Of a stretch of 64,000 nucleotides of DNA, positions 1 to 8,303 are shown one piece after another. Under the pieces are notes generated by a model. The model was not told the origin of the DNA, did no database searches, and worked only from the letters and a program-made list of their open reading frames with translations. The stretch lies in contig NZ_JAOARO010000087.1 in assembly GCF_025211055.1 (NCBI RefSeq), positions 62,001 through 126,000 of the forward strand, written 5' to 3'. A program made the position numbers and the translations under genes. Numbering within the stretch: the stretch's first letter is position 1; every line of letters begins with the position of its first letter. Source of the stretch: Vallitalea sp. GTDB taxonomy: Bacteria; Bacillota; Clostridia; Lachnospirales; Vallitaleaceae.

Positions 1-146
1 ATTATTTACCAGTGACATTCAAGAAACCCCAAGAAATCCACAGCTATATTATTAATTCATTAGAACAATGCTCTGATTTAAATGAAAAAAATGCTTCTAA
101 GGAGTTATTGAGACAGGTAATAGATGATCTATCGCCTTTATCATAA
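1..146 (+). CDS. C-terminal end of an unidentified protein (partial)
   Basis: The window opens inside an open frame (codons from base 3) that runs 47 codons to a TAA at 144-146. The visible tail is mixed charged/hydrophobic, looks helical (…EIHSYIINSLEQ…, …KELLRQVIDDL…) and ends in …LSPLS. No motif or family is recognisable from this fragment. A weak AT-rich hairpin with a T tract follows, so the gene is probably the last of its transcript. The start and function lie outside the window. Confidence 0.55.
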   Translation, partial: YLPVTFKKPQEIHSYIINSLEQCSDLNEKNASKELLRQVIDDLSPLS

Positions 147-149
147 TTA

Positions 150-200
150 AATATTATTGGTTGCATAAAAAATACTTTTCTAATAATATTATATTTTTTT
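150..200 (+). terminator. Weak intrinsic terminator after the first gene
   Basis: AATATTATT (150-158) can pair with AATAATATT (182-190), and a run of seven T follows at 194-200. The stem is all A-T and the loop is long (about 23 nt), so this is only a moderate candidate. Confidence 0.35.
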
Positions 201-262
201 ATGGGTATAATATTATTATCAACTATGATTGATTAACAATTATACAAGAAAGGTAGACGAAA

Positions 263-433
263 ATGGAGCAAAAACAATTTACTAAATTCTTTGAGAACTA
301 TAAACACGCTGATGTAGATAGAAAAATTGAATTATATTGTTCTACACAAGGTTTATCTGAGAATCAATATATGCAGCTTCTTAGAGCTTTTCCTGTTAAT
401 AAGATACCTAAGCTTGAAAAAGCACTTAGCTAA
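263..433 (+). CDS. Small hypothetical protein, 56 aa
   Basis: A short frame starts at ATG 263 and ends at TAA 431-433. A Shine-Dalgarno-like AAAGG lies about 8 bases upstream and a good intrinsic terminator follows at once, which together support a real monocistronic gene. The product (MEQKQFTKFFENYKHADVDR…KLEKALS) is soluble, has no signal or membrane segment, and looks like a small helical bundle with an SENQYMQLLR helix and a PVNKIPKLEKAL tail. No family is recognised and no function is proposed. Confidence 0.6.
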   Translation: MEQKQFTKFFENYKHADVDRKIELYCSTQGLSENQYMQLLRAFPVNKIPKLEKALS

Positions 434-439
434 TAAGAA

Positions 440-484
440 TTATCCTTTCATTAAGATTACACTTGATGGAAGGATTTTTATTAT
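440..484 (+). terminator. Intrinsic terminator of the 56-aa gene
   Basis: ATCCTTTCATTAAG (442-455) pairs imperfectly with CTTGATGGAAGGAT (462-475), followed by TTTTTATTAT. It sits 8 bases after the stop of the small gene. Confidence 0.7.
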
Positions 485-517
485 ACTATAATACTATTAC
501 TTAATACCAAAAATATA

Positions 518-545
518 TTGTATTATAATTTTTTTTTGCTATACT
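518..545 (+). promoter_or_regulatory. Candidate sigma-A promoter for the 615 gene
   Basis: -35 TTGTAT (518-523), 16-bp spacer, -10 TATACT (540-545), about 60 bases before the start codon at 615. Found by eye. Confidence 0.45.
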
Positions 546-614
546 ATTAATATAAGTTATTTTGATGTTATTGATAATGCATCATTTAGAGTCATAGGTT
601 AAAAGGGTGTTTAT

Positions 615-929
615 ATGGAATATGCAGACAACATATATATAAGTAAAGAGATCAATGATAAAAAAGCAAATAAAATATTTAAGAAGCTAAAAAGAAAAAA
701 ACATATAAGGGATGTTTATTTTTTGACGTGTATAGAAGAATCAAAAAATCCTATGGAAATATTACTATCAACTGAATTATATAGACTACAAGATAAGGGA
801 AATACATTTTTAATAATAGGTATTGCCAAGGGCAGAGATAATGCATTTGAGTTGGTTAGAGACATATATGATGATGTGTATACCAGTTCTTCTACTGTTA
901 ATTTAAAAGCCTATTTTAAGACTAGTTAA
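615..929 (+). CDS. Hypothetical protein, 104 aa
   Basis: ATG start preceded by AAAAGGGTG. The protein has a very basic N-terminal third (KKANKIFKKLKRKKHIR) and then alternating hydrophobic and polar stretches (DVYFLTCIEES, NTFLIIGIAKGRDNAFELV) that suggest a small alpha/beta fold. There is no signal peptide or transmembrane segment. It lies 46 bases upstream of the Lit-like membrane protein on the same strand and is likely co-transcribed with it. I do not recognise the family. Confidence 0.6.
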   Translation: MEYADNIYISKEINDKKANKIFKKLKRKKHIRDVYFLTCIEESKNPMEILLSTELYRLQDKGNTFLIIGIAKGRDNAFELVRDIYDDVYTSSSTVNLKAYFKTS

Positions 930-975
930 TTATTTATATTACGATATATAAGGTTAATAAAGAAATGGGGATTCT

Positions 976-1677
976 ATGAAATACTTAAATATTGTTGGTA
1001 GTATTATAATTGGAGTTTTACTATTTTTTATTTTATTATTTACTTCAGTAGAAGTTGTTGCATACAATATAAATCATTATCAATGTCAGTATGAAAGACA
1101 TGACATTTTAGAACAAACAAACATGAGTCTTGATGAACTAACTAAAGTTACTATTAATATGATAGCCTATCTAAAAGACTCCAGAGAATCATTAGATATG
1201 AAAGCTGTTATAAATGGCAGAGAACAAGAGGTTTTTGGTGAACGTGAAAAAAGCCATATGGTTGATGTTAAAAAAATATTTGTTATAGGTACATATATAA
1301 GAAATATTAGTTTGATTATATTTGTTATAGCCATTAGTTATATGGCTATAACAAATAAGAAGATGCTGACCATTACATTTTCTATGGTTAAATATGTATT
1401 TGCTGTTATAATTATGTTGATATTAATACTAAGTGGCTTATTATTAATTGATTTCAATAAATATTTTACTATATTTCATGAAATATTTTTTTCTAATGAT
1501 CTATGGTTATTAGATCCTAAGACAGATATTCTAATTAATATAGTGCCAGAAATATTTTTCTTCCAAACAGCTATGATTATAGTAGGAATCTTTGTTGTAA
1601 GTGCCATTGTATCACTTATTATCATTGAGGTAACAAAGAAAAAATTATTTAAGCAGTATATTAAAAGTATAAAATAA
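976..1677 (+). CDS. DUF1461/TIGR01906 integral membrane protein, Lit-like
   Basis: 233-aa polytopic membrane protein with hydrophobic segments near residues 5-30, 103-125, 135-160 and 195-220. The signature is the FHEIFFSND block (His168), followed by WLLDPKTDILI and PEIFFFQ, plus a second conserved His at 94 (SHMVDVK). This is typical of the DUF1461/TIGR01906 family of low-GC Gram-positives. The family includes Lit, the lipoprotein intramolecular transacylase of Enterococcus faecalis and Bacillus cereus that makes lyso-form lipoproteins using two essential histidines. Two matching His motifs make a Lit-type role possible, but most family members are untested, so no symbol is given. It precedes the DUF2953-ytfJ pair with short gaps. 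Confidence 0.8.
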   Translation: MKYLNIVGSIIIGVLLFFILLFTSVEVVAYNINHYQCQYERHDILEQTNMSLDELTKVTINMIAYLKDSRESLDMKAVINGREQEVFGEREKSHMVDVKKIFVIGTYIRNISLIIFVIAISYMAITNKKMLTITFSMVKYVFAVIIMLILILSGLLLIDFNKYFTIFHEIFFSNDLWLLDPKTDILINIVPEIFFFQTAMIIVGIFVVSAIVSLIIIEVTKKKLFKQYIKSIK

Positions 1678-1696
1678 GGTATACAGGTGGTTAATT

Positions 1697-2635
1697 ATGT
1701 TATTTATATTACTTGGATTATTAAAAATTTTTTTATATATAATATTGTTTATAATACTATTTGTGGTATTATGTATATTAACTATACTGTTTGTACCAAT
1801 AAGATATAGTACTCAAGGTGAAAAATATGATACAATAAAGTTGGATGTGAAAGTTAATTGGTTACTTCATATAGTATCATTTAAATATCATATGGATAAT
1901 GATACCAAAATGAGCCTAAAAATATTTGGTAAAGACATTATGGCAGAAAAGAAACATAAAAAGGTAAAAAAAGTTAATAATAAAAAGAGTAGGAAAAAAC
2001 AAAAGAAAAAAGATATTATAGTTAAATCAGAATCTAAGGTAGATAATGTAGAGTGCAATATTAAAACCAAAAAAGATGATTTGCAAGGGAAAAAAGATGA
2101 AATAAAAGAAGACAAAAATGACAAAGTAAATTTGGGAGACAAGGTTAATCAAAAAAGTGAAGAATTAAATAAAAATAGAGTTAAAAAAAATAATAAAATA
2201 AAAGAAAAAAAGACCAAGAAGAAAAAGAAAAAAGATAATAAAGTTAACAAAGATAAGGCAACAAATAGTAAATGGAAACAAATATACAGTACAATAAAAG
2301 ATTTTATAAAAAATGAAGAAAATCGAGCTGTCATTAAAATGATAAAAGATAAAGTGTTAAAAATGATAAAACACATTTTACCTAAGAAATTTCAGTCTAA
2401 GTTGATTATTGGTACTGGTGATCCTGCTTCAACAGGATATGTAGTAGGTGTAGTAAGTATATTATATACTGTTACTGGTAATAAATTAAAAGTTGTCCCT
2501 GATTTCAATGAGAAAATACTTCAAGGATGTTTTTATGGAAAAGGGAAAATATATTTAATTGTGTTACTAAAAAATACATTAAGTATTATTTTAGATAAAA
2601 GAGTAAGAAAAATATATAAAACATATAAGGTATAA
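1697..2635 (+). CDS. DUF2953 domain protein (YtfI-like)
   Basis: 312 aa. An N-terminal membrane anchor (residues 2-32) is followed by the DUF2953 beginning (FVPIRYSTQGE…). A very Lys-rich, low-complexity linker covers roughly residues 95-195, and the C-terminal part of the domain (KFQSKLIIGTGDPASTGYVVG…) completes the protein. In Bacillus subtilis the homologous ytfI lies directly upstream of ytfJ, exactly as here (33-base gap), and both belong to sporulation-associated loci. Molecular function is unknown. The Lys-rich insert is longer than in typical homologues and is mostly AAA/AAG codons. Confidence 0.8.
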   Translation: MLFILLGLLKIFLYIILFIILFVVLCILTILFVPIRYSTQGEKYDTIKLDVKVNWLLHIVSFKYHMDNDTKMSLKIFGKDIMAEKKHKKVKKVNNKKSRKKQKKKDIIVKSESKVDNVECNIKTKKDDLQGKKDEIKEDKNDKVNLGDKVNQKSEELNKNRVKKNNKIKEKKTKKKKKKDNKVNKDKATNSKWKQIYSTIKDFIKNEENRAVIKMIKDKVLKMIKHILPKKFQSKLIIGTGDPASTGYVVGVVSILYTVTGNKLKVVPDFNEKILQGCFYGKGKIYLIVLLKNTLSIILDKRVRKIYKTYKV

Positions 2636-2668
2636 AAAATATATCTATGAACTTAAGGAGGAAAATAA

Positions 2669-3067
2669 ATGGAATCAAATTTTAAAAAAACTGTAGAATC
2701 ATTATTTAATGGAATGGAAAATTTCGTTTCTACAAAAACAGTAGTAGGCGAAGCCATTAATATTGGAAATACTATAATACTACCATTAGTTGATGTTTCA
2801 TTTGGTGTAGGTGCAGGGGCTTCTGAAGAAGCAAAAGAAAAAACAAAAGGTGTTGGTGGAGGAGCATTAGGTGCTAAGATTAGTCCAAGTGCTGTTCTAG
2901 TAATCCAAGATGGTCAAACAAAATTAGTTAATGTTAAAAATCAAGATAGCTTAACTAAAATAATTGATATGGTTCCTAATATAATGGATAAATTTACTGC
3001 AAAAAAGAAAGATAATGTTAAGGAAGAGAAAATAACAAAAGAAAAATACCCAGAAGACGAGGAATAA
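2669..3067 (+). CDS. ytfJ: GerW-family sporulation protein YtfJ
   Basis: 132 aa, preceded by a strong AAGGAGG. The order of motifs is that of the GerW/YtfJ family: an N-terminal helix (VESLFNGMENFVS), then TVVGEAINIGNTIILPLVDVS, a glycine-rich turn (GVGAGASEE), GGALGAKISPSAVLVI and a charged C-terminal tail. YtfJ is made during sporulation in Bacillus; GerW is needed for germination in some species, and the biochemical role is not settled. The pairing with the upstream DUF2953 gene supports the assignment. Confidence 0.9.
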   Translation: MESNFKKTVESLFNGMENFVSTKTVVGEAINIGNTIILPLVDVSFGVGAGASEEAKEKTKGVGGGALGAKISPSAVLVIQDGQTKLVNVKNQDSLTKIIDMVPNIMDKFTAKKKDNVKEEKITKEKYPEDEE

Positions 3068-3084
3068 TATTAGGAGAAAATATA

Positions 3085-3915
3085 ATGAAAAAATTATGTA
3101 AAACATTAATATGTTTATGTATGAGTTCCATTATTTTATTCAATGTTCCAGTATTAGCAATAGATAAAGTTCCCCCAATATCAGTAAAAGTAAATGATAA
3201 TTATATTATTATGGATACTGAACCAATCATGATGAATGATACTGTGTATGTACCACTAAGATCCATAGCCAATGCTCTAAGTGCAGAAGTTCTATGGGAT
3301 GGAGATACACATAAGATAACAATCAATGAAGCAGATAATAAAATTGAGTTATCTACAGACTCTAATATTGTAGATATTAATGGTGAGCAATATGAACTTG
3401 AAATTGTACCACCAGTAGTAGATGATAGAACTATGGTTCCTATAAGATTTTTTGCAGAAGGTATGAACTGCACAGTAGATTGGAAGAAGAAAGTATATAC
3501 TGTAAAAATACTTAGAGAAAATCTTGTTGTTCCAGCTACTAGTCTGCTTAACAGAGGTTATACAGACGAAGATCTGATTTTATTAGCCAAGATAATAACT
3601 GCTGAGGTTAATTATATAAGCTTTGATGCAAAGATTGCTGTAGCTAATGTTGTCATAAATAGGAAAAATAGTCCAGAGTTTCCTAGTACAATAAAAGGTG
3701 TTATTTATGACAAGACATATTGTGTGCAATTTCCACCAGCTCACAAAGCAAGTTTTGCAGAAAAAGAACCAACTACAGATTGTATCATCGCAGCTAAGAT
3801 GGCTTTAGAGGGAGTAAATAACATAGATAAATGTTTGTTTTTCAATCACAGGCCCTTTAAATCCAAGTCAAAAGATTTTTATAAAAAAATAGATACTGAA
3901 TATTTCTATTATTAA
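3085..3915 (+). CDS. Secreted copper-amine-oxidase-N-like domain plus SleB-type cell wall hydrolase
   Basis: 276 aa. A signal peptide (residues 1-25, ending …PVLA) is followed by a Cu_amine_oxidN1-like surface domain (about 33-148, with the repeated …VYVPLRSIA… and …MVPIRFFAEGM… motifs). A SleB/CwlJ Hydrolase_2 domain follows (about 160-276: LAKIITAEV, AVANVVINRK, FNHRPF). The Glu in ITAEV matches the proposed catalytic Glu of SleB lytic transglycosylases. It directly follows ytfJ and probably acts on spore cortex or sporulation peptidoglycan. The first domain is likely a wall- or substrate-anchoring module. The substrate is inferred. Confidence 0.85.
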   Translation: MKKLCKTLICLCMSSIILFNVPVLAIDKVPPISVKVNDNYIIMDTEPIMMNDTVYVPLRSIANALSAEVLWDGDTHKITINEADNKIELSTDSNIVDINGEQYELEIVPPVVDDRTMVPIRFFAEGMNCTVDWKKKVYTVKILRENLVVPATSLLNRGYTDEDLILLAKIITAEVNYISFDAKIAVANVVINRKNSPEFPSTIKGVIYDKTYCVQFPPAHKASFAEKEPTTDCIIAAKMALEGVNNIDKCLFFNHRPFKSKSKDFYKKIDTEYFYY

Positions 3916-4019
3916 TATAGAGATAGATGAGTTATAATAATAGGTGTTATGATGCCTATCAATTAGATAAAGTAATAATATGAGACCCATAACATGTTTT
4001 TTACAGAGAGGTGACCAAT

Positions 4020-4253
4020 ATGAGTAAGAAGTTTGCACCTATTTTTATAACAGTATTATTATGTTTGATAAATGCACTCATGCTATATGGCTTTTCGTTT
4101 AAAGCAATTATCTCAGACGTTCTAATAGTTAAGATTATTGGAGTGATATTTGCTATAGGTATAATATGGGTAATTATTGCACTTATAGTAAATCTTATAA
4201 GAAGACTAGATGAATTAAAGGAGGAAAATGAAGATGATCTTAGTAAATACTGA
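4020..4253 (+). CDS. Small membrane protein, 77 aa
   Basis: The ATG at 4020 is chosen over an in-frame GTG at 4011 because AGAGAGGTG lies 6 bases upstream of the ATG and overlaps the GTG. The protein has two transmembrane helices (about 6-28 and 35-60) and a charged C-terminal tail (RRLDELKEENEDDLSKY). It overlaps the following ybjQ-type gene, so translation is probably coupled. No specific family beyond small two-helix membrane proteins is recognised. Confidence 0.7.
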   Translation: MSKKFAPIFITVLLCLINALMLYGFSFKAIISDVLIVKIIGVIFAIGIIWVIIALIVNLIRRLDELKEENEDDLSKY

Positions 4254-4548
4254 TTACATCTCAGGAAAACAACTAGAAACACTATCAATCGTCAAAGGTT
4301 CCACTATTCAATCTAAACATGTTGGTAAAGATATTATGAGTTCATTTAAAACAATTGTTGGTGGTGAACTTGGTACGTATAATAAAATGATGAATGAAGC
4401 AAGAGCATTAGCTACAAAACGTATGGTTGAAGAAGCCACAGCTCTAAATGCTGATGGTATTGTTAATATCAGATATGCTTCTAGTGCTATCATGCAAGGC
4501 GCTGCTGAAGTTATTGCATATGGAACAGCAGTTAAATTTGTAGAGTAA
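4234..4548 (+). CDS. YbjQ/UPF0145 family protein
   Basis: The start MILVNTDY… at 4234 gives a 9-base gap to AAGGAGG (4218-4224). An ATG at 4228 is also possible, with only 3 bases. About 104 aa with the family pattern of an N-terminal beta strand, GEL.TYNKMMNEAR.LA, A…LNADGIVNIRYASS and VIAYGTAV. UPF0145/YbjQ proteins form pentameric rings and are often annotated as heavy-metal-binding on structural grounds; function is not established. It shares a transcript with the two-helix membrane protein and is followed by a terminator. Confidence 0.85.
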   Translation: MILVNTDYISGKQLETLSIVKGSTIQSKHVGKDIMSSFKTIVGGELGTYNKMMNEARALATKRMVEEATALNADGIVNIRYASSAIMQGAAEVIAYGTAVKFVE

Positions 4549-4552
4549 TATT

Positions 4553-4580
4553 AATCTAGGCATCTTGCCTAGATTTTTCT
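4553..4580 (+). terminator. Intrinsic terminator after ybjQ-like gene
   Basis: AATCTAGGC and GCCTAGATT form a 9-bp stem around a short loop, followed directly by TTTCT. A compact, classic Rho-independent terminator. Confidence 0.8.
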
Positions 4581-4657
4581 AATTATTTAAAAAAGATATT
4601 TAAAATATAAAATAAAAGCATTTGAACAAAATATAAGTAGAAAGGATACAAAAAAGT

Positions 4658-5548
4658 ATGTACTCACATGTAGATTGTATAGCTTGTATTATTAATAAAG
4701 CTAATCAACTAGCTGACAAATATATTGAAGACAAAAAAGAGAAATATAAATTTATGAACAAGGTTCTATTAGAAGTTGCTGATACTGAATATGAAAAAAC
4801 AGCTCCTTACATAAGCACTAAGGTAATGAGAATATTACATAATCTTACAGGTATTGAAGACTTTTATAAAGAAGAAAAGAAGCTTTTTAATGAAAAATTA
4901 TTAGCTATGGAAGATAATATAAAGACAATGCTTTATGATTCTGACAATAGATTCCTAGATGCTATTAGAATAGCTATGGCTGGTAATATAGTTGATTTTG
5001 GAGCTCTTGATAATATTACTATGAAGCTTGTTGAAGATATCATCAAAAGAACTATGGAGAGTGAAATTGATAAAGAGGTGTATGATAAATTCTATAAGGA
5101 ATTATCTAATGCAAAAGAAATATTATATCTAGGAGACAATACAGGTGAAATTGTTTTTGATAAAATTTTACTGGAAGAAATTAAAAAAGAGTTTCCTGAT
5201 ATAACAATCTATTTTGCAACAAGAGGTAAACCAGCACTTAATGATGCTAATGAAGAAGATGCTTATTTTGTTGGTATAGATAAACATGCCCAAATAATAA
5301 ATAATGGTACAGATATTCCTGGTACAGATTTAGATGAAGTATCTGACGAATTCAAAGAGGTATTTTATAATAAAGCAGATATGATTATATCCAAAGGACA
5401 AGGGAATTTTGAGACATTATCTGGTAGCGGTCATAACATTTTCTATCTGTTCCTATGTAAATGTGACATGATAACTAAGAGACTTAAGATAGATAAGTTA
5501 TCAGCAATGTTTCTATACGAAAAGGATATTGATAAAACTTTATTTTGA
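4658..5548 (+). CDS. DUF89/ARMT1-like metal-dependent phosphatase family protein
   Basis: 296 aa. The N-terminus has the family Cys pair (DCIACIINKANQ). Motifs that follow are IAMAGNIVDFGA (about 105-116), LYLGDNTGEIVFDK (metal-binding Asp-Asn), and further on ATRGKPALNDA and MIISKGQGNFE. This is the DUF89 fold, whose members are damage-control or phosphometabolite phosphatases using Mn/Co/Ni bound by Asp/Asn residues. The bacterial N-terminal-Cys subgroup has no firmly known substrate. It stands alone between two terminated units. Confidence 0.85.
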   Translation: MYSHVDCIACIINKANQLADKYIEDKKEKYKFMNKVLLEVADTEYEKTAPYISTKVMRILHNLTGIEDFYKEEKKLFNEKLLAMEDNIKTMLYDSDNRFLDAIRIAMAGNIVDFGALDNITMKLVEDIIKRTMESEIDKEVYDKFYKELSNAKEILYLGDNTGEIVFDKILLEEIKKEFPDITIYFATRGKPALNDANEEDAYFVGIDKHAQIINNGTDIPGTDLDEVSDEFKEVFYNKADMIISKGQGNFETLSGSGHNIFYLFLCKCDMITKRLKIDKLSAMFLYEKDIDKTLF

Positions 5549-5624
5549 TTTTCTTATTTCTTCATAACTTTTTCATATTGTTATTTTATAATTACAATAA
5601 CAAATCAAAAAGGAGGAAATATAT

Positions 5625-6077
5625 ATGAAAAAAACAAAGTTAATTACATTCGGTTTGTTAGGTTCACTATTAGTAGGAATGGCTGCATTTGCAGCTACTC
5701 CAGCACAAATTTATTCAGACCTTACTGGGATTACAGAAGAAGAAGCTTATGAATTAAGACAAGAAGGTAAGACTTTCGGTGAATTAGCTAAGGAAAATGA
5801 AGTCTATGATGAATTTGTAGATAAGATGGTAGAACAAAAAATAGCCTTGATTGAAGAGAAAGTAGAGCAAGGTCACTTAACTAGAGAGAAAGCTGATGAA
5901 TTCATAGCAAATATAAAAGAAAATGCTAGTAATTGTGATCCAAGTAATCCACAGAAATTAGGACGAAAAATTGGTCTAGGTCGTAGAAAGGGAAATGGAC
6001 GAGGAGCATGTAATGGTAATGGCTATGGAAGACGCAATGGCGGTAGAGGATTAGTCTATGGAAGAAGAGCTAAATAA
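5625..6077 (+). CDS. Secreted DUF2680 (YckD-like) protein with Arg/Gly/Asn-rich tail
   Basis: 150 aa, preceded by AAAGGAGG. A signal peptide (1-24, cut near AAFAATP) is followed by a DUF2680 domain (about 27-108; GITEEEAYELRQEGKTFGEL, VEQGHLTREKADEFI). The last 35 residues are a low-complexity tail rich in Arg, Gly and Asn (GRRKGNGRG, GYGRRNGGRG). DUF2680 proteins are small secreted proteins of Bacillota of unknown role. The gene has its own terminator and lies just upstream of a two-component system, a context suggesting an envelope-stress or surface role. The strongly cationic tail could bind wall polymers or nucleic acids (inference). Confidence 0.75.
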   Translation: MKKTKLITFGLLGSLLVGMAAFAATPAQIYSDLTGITEEEAYELRQEGKTFGELAKENEVYDEFVDKMVEQKIALIEEKVEQGHLTREKADEFIANIKENASNCDPSNPQKLGRKIGLGRRKGNGRGACNGNGYGRRNGGRGLVYGRRAK

Positions 6078-6093
6078 TACTTAATTCAAAAGA

Positions 6094-6126
6094 TGCAAAA
6101 GGCAGCTCATAGCTGCTTTTTTGCAT
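6094..6126 (+). terminator. Intrinsic terminator after DUF2680 gene
   Basis: GCAAAAGGCAGCT and AGCTGCTTTTTTGC form a strong stem with a tiny loop; the T run lies within and after the 3' arm. Confidence 0.8.
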
Positions 6127-6213
6127 ATATAAAGGTAATTTGATAAAATATAATAAAAGTACTATTTATATATTAACATCCAAGAACTTGATGACTATAT
6201 GAAAGGGAAAAAA

Positions 6214-6915
6214 ATGGAAGAAAAAATACTTATTATAGATGATGAACATGGATTGTTAGAAGTAGTGGAAGCATATCTTAAGAAAGAAGATTATGAGGTT
6301 TTTACTGCTGATAATGGGAAAGAAGGATTATCCCTCTATAAAAATATTGATCCCAATTTTATAATATTAGATTTGATGCTTCCAGATTTATCTGGTGAAA
6401 AGATTTGTGAAAAAATAAGAGAAGAATCAGATGTACCTATATTAATGCTTACTGCAAAAAGCTTGGAAGATGATAAAATAAATGGACTAGCACTTGGGGC
6501 AGATGATTACTTGACTAAGCCTTTCAGTCCTAGAGAATTGGTTATGAGGGTTAAGGCAATACTTAGACGTACTAATAAAAAAACTAAAATTAACAATGAT
6601 AATATAATATCATTCAATAATAATGACATAATAATTGATAAAGAAGAACACATTGTTAAGAAAGCTGGAGAGATACTTAATATTACTCCTAATGAATATG
6701 AAATTCTATTACTTTTTGTTAAAAACCCAAACAAAGTATTTACTAGGTCTCAAATAATAGATGTAGCTCTAGGTTATGAATTTGTAGGGTATGATAGAAC
6801 CATTGATGCACATATTAAAAACCTCCGTAAAAAATTGGAAGATAATATAAAAAAACCTGAATATCTTTTGACGGTTTATGGTGTAGGATATAAGTTTAAA
6901 GGTAAAAAGGATTAG
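6214..6915 (+). CDS. OmpR/PhoB-family response regulator
   Basis: Start MEEKILIIDDEHG at ATG 6214, 6 bases after GAAAGGG; an upstream in-frame ATG at 6199 lacks a ribosome site. 233 aa. Receiver domain about 1-120 with acidic pair D9-D10, phospho-acceptor D53 (IILDLMLPD), LTAKS Thr and LTKPFSP Lys. Winged-helix DNA-binding domain about 135-233 (…NEYEILLLF…, RTIDAHIKNLRKKL, YGVGYKF). Its stop is two bases from the kinase start, so the two form a cognate pair. The upstream DUF2680 gene is a likely target. Confidence 0.93.
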   Translation: MEEKILIIDDEHGLLEVVEAYLKKEDYEVFTADNGKEGLSLYKNIDPNFIILDLMLPDLSGEKICEKIREESDVPILMLTAKSLEDDKINGLALGADDYLTKPFSPRELVMRVKAILRRTNKKTKINNDNIISFNNNDIIIDKEEHIVKKAGEILNITPNEYEILLLFVKNPNKVFTRSQIIDVALGYEFVGYDRTIDAHIKNLRKKLEDNIKKPEYLLTVYGVGYKFKGKKD

Positions 6916-6917
6916 AA

Positions 6918-8303
6918 ATGGGTGAAATGGTTATGGTAAGTCTCAGTAAAAGAATAGTAAAAAATTCTATAATAATATCATTGGTTACAGTAATAGTAAT
7001 TATCATATTATCTAATATAGGAATAAAATATTATTTTACCGATTATGTGATAGAGCAAAATAAAGTTGATAATGAAGAAATAATAACATATGTTAATACT
7101 AGTATTGAGAATGATGGCATTATTGATAATAGAGAGCTGTCTTATCTGAAACAGCAAGCACATTTTAAGAATGTAGAGATTGTATTGCAAGATATAGATA
7201 AGGAAGTTATATTTGTCAGCAGTATGGGAATGGGTAAAGCCATTGGAATGGGTAAAGCTATGCATAAAAAACCTTTTAAGGAAGACTATACTTATTTAGA
7301 GAAAAAATTGAGTTATGAAGGTCAAACAATTGGATATCTTAGTATAGGACATTATAAAAACATTATCACTGCAAAAGAAGATAATGATTTTATCTATACA
7401 ATAAATATATTATATGTAATCTCATTTTTTATAGCTGTGTTACTTGCTATTTTTTTAAGCCTATTACTTGTTAGAAGACTTACACGTCCTATTATTGAGA
7501 TAAAGGATAGCACCCATAATATTTCAAAAGGTAATTATGAACGTGTAAAATCAATAAAAACTGATACAAAAGAATTAAACGAATTAGCAACTTCTATTGA
7601 AGAATTAGCTAGGCAGCTCAGTGAACAAGAACAATTAAGAAAAAGACTCAGTAACGATATTTCCCATGAACTTAGAAGTCCTCTGGCAGTACTTAGGAGC
7701 CAAATAGAAGCATTGATGGATGGAGTTCTAGAGCCATCACCAGAGAGACTTGCAAAATTGAATGATGAGATCGTGAGAATGACCAAACTAATTAATGATC
7801 TCAATGAATTAGTGATAGTTGAGAGCGAACACCTAAGACTTAATACAAGTAAGATAAATATTGAAAATGAGTTGTCAACTATAATTGAGGGATTCATACC
7901 ACTGATGGATAGTAAAGATATTAAGCTTATAGTTGAATTAGAAAAAGATATATATGTAAATGGAGATAGGGATAGATTGAAACAGATATTCGTTAACCTA
8001 CTAACCAATGCTTATAAATATACCAATAGTGGAGGCATTGTAAAAGTTACATTGACAAAAAACACAGACAAAGCCATAATTAGATTTATTGATTCTGGTA
8101 TAGGGATTAAGAAAGAGGATTTGTCGTATATATTTCAACGATTCTATAGAGGGGATGAATCAAGGAGTAGAAAGACAGGCGGTGCTGGTATAGGATTATC
8201 CATAGTTAAGGAACTAGTGAAAGCACATAAAGGCATAATAACAGTTGACAGTGAACTTGGAAAAGGATCTATATTTACTATTAAATTCAAGTTAGCCACT
8301 TAA
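6918..8303 (+). CDS. Sensor histidine kinase
   Basis: 461 aa. TM1 about 15-37, an extracytoplasmic sensor loop, TM2 about 158-180, HAMP about 182-235, HisKA with H250 (SHELRSPLAVLR). HATPase boxes follow: NLLTNAYKYT, DSGIGIKKEDL, IFQRFYRG and GGAGIGLSIV. The sensor loop carries a duplicated Met-Gly-Lys run with a nearby His (GMGKAIGMGKAMHKK), which could contact a metal ion or the cationic secreted neighbour; this is inference. Pairs with the preceding response regulator. No known orthologue assigned. Confidence 0.92.
   Translation: MGEMVMVSLSKRIVKNSIIISLVTVIVIIILSNIGIKYYFTDYVIEQNKVDNEEIITYVNTSIENDGIIDNRELSYLKQQAHFKNVEIVLQDIDKEVIFVSSMGMGKAIGMGKAMHKKPFKEDYTYLEKKLSYEGQTIGYLSIGHYKNIITAKEDNDFIYTINILYVISFFIAVLLAIFLSLLLVRRLTRPIIEIKDSTHNISKGNYERVKSIKTDTKELNELATSIEELARQLSEQEQLRKRLSNDISHELRSPLAVLRSQIEALMDGVLEPSPERLAKLNDEIVRMTKLINDLNELVIVESEHLRLNTSKINIENELSTIIEGFIPLMDSKDIKLIVELEKDIYVNGDRDRLKQIFVNLLTNAYKYTNSGGIVKVTLTKNTDKAIIRFIDSGIGIKKEDLSYIFQRFYRGDESRSRKTGGAGIGLSIVKELVKAHKGIITVDSELGKGSIFTIKFKLAT

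Noticed and set aside
1888-2376. Two minus-strand hydrophobic frames
   Set aside because: They lie opposite the Lys-rich linker of the DUF2953 gene and arise from its codon composition.
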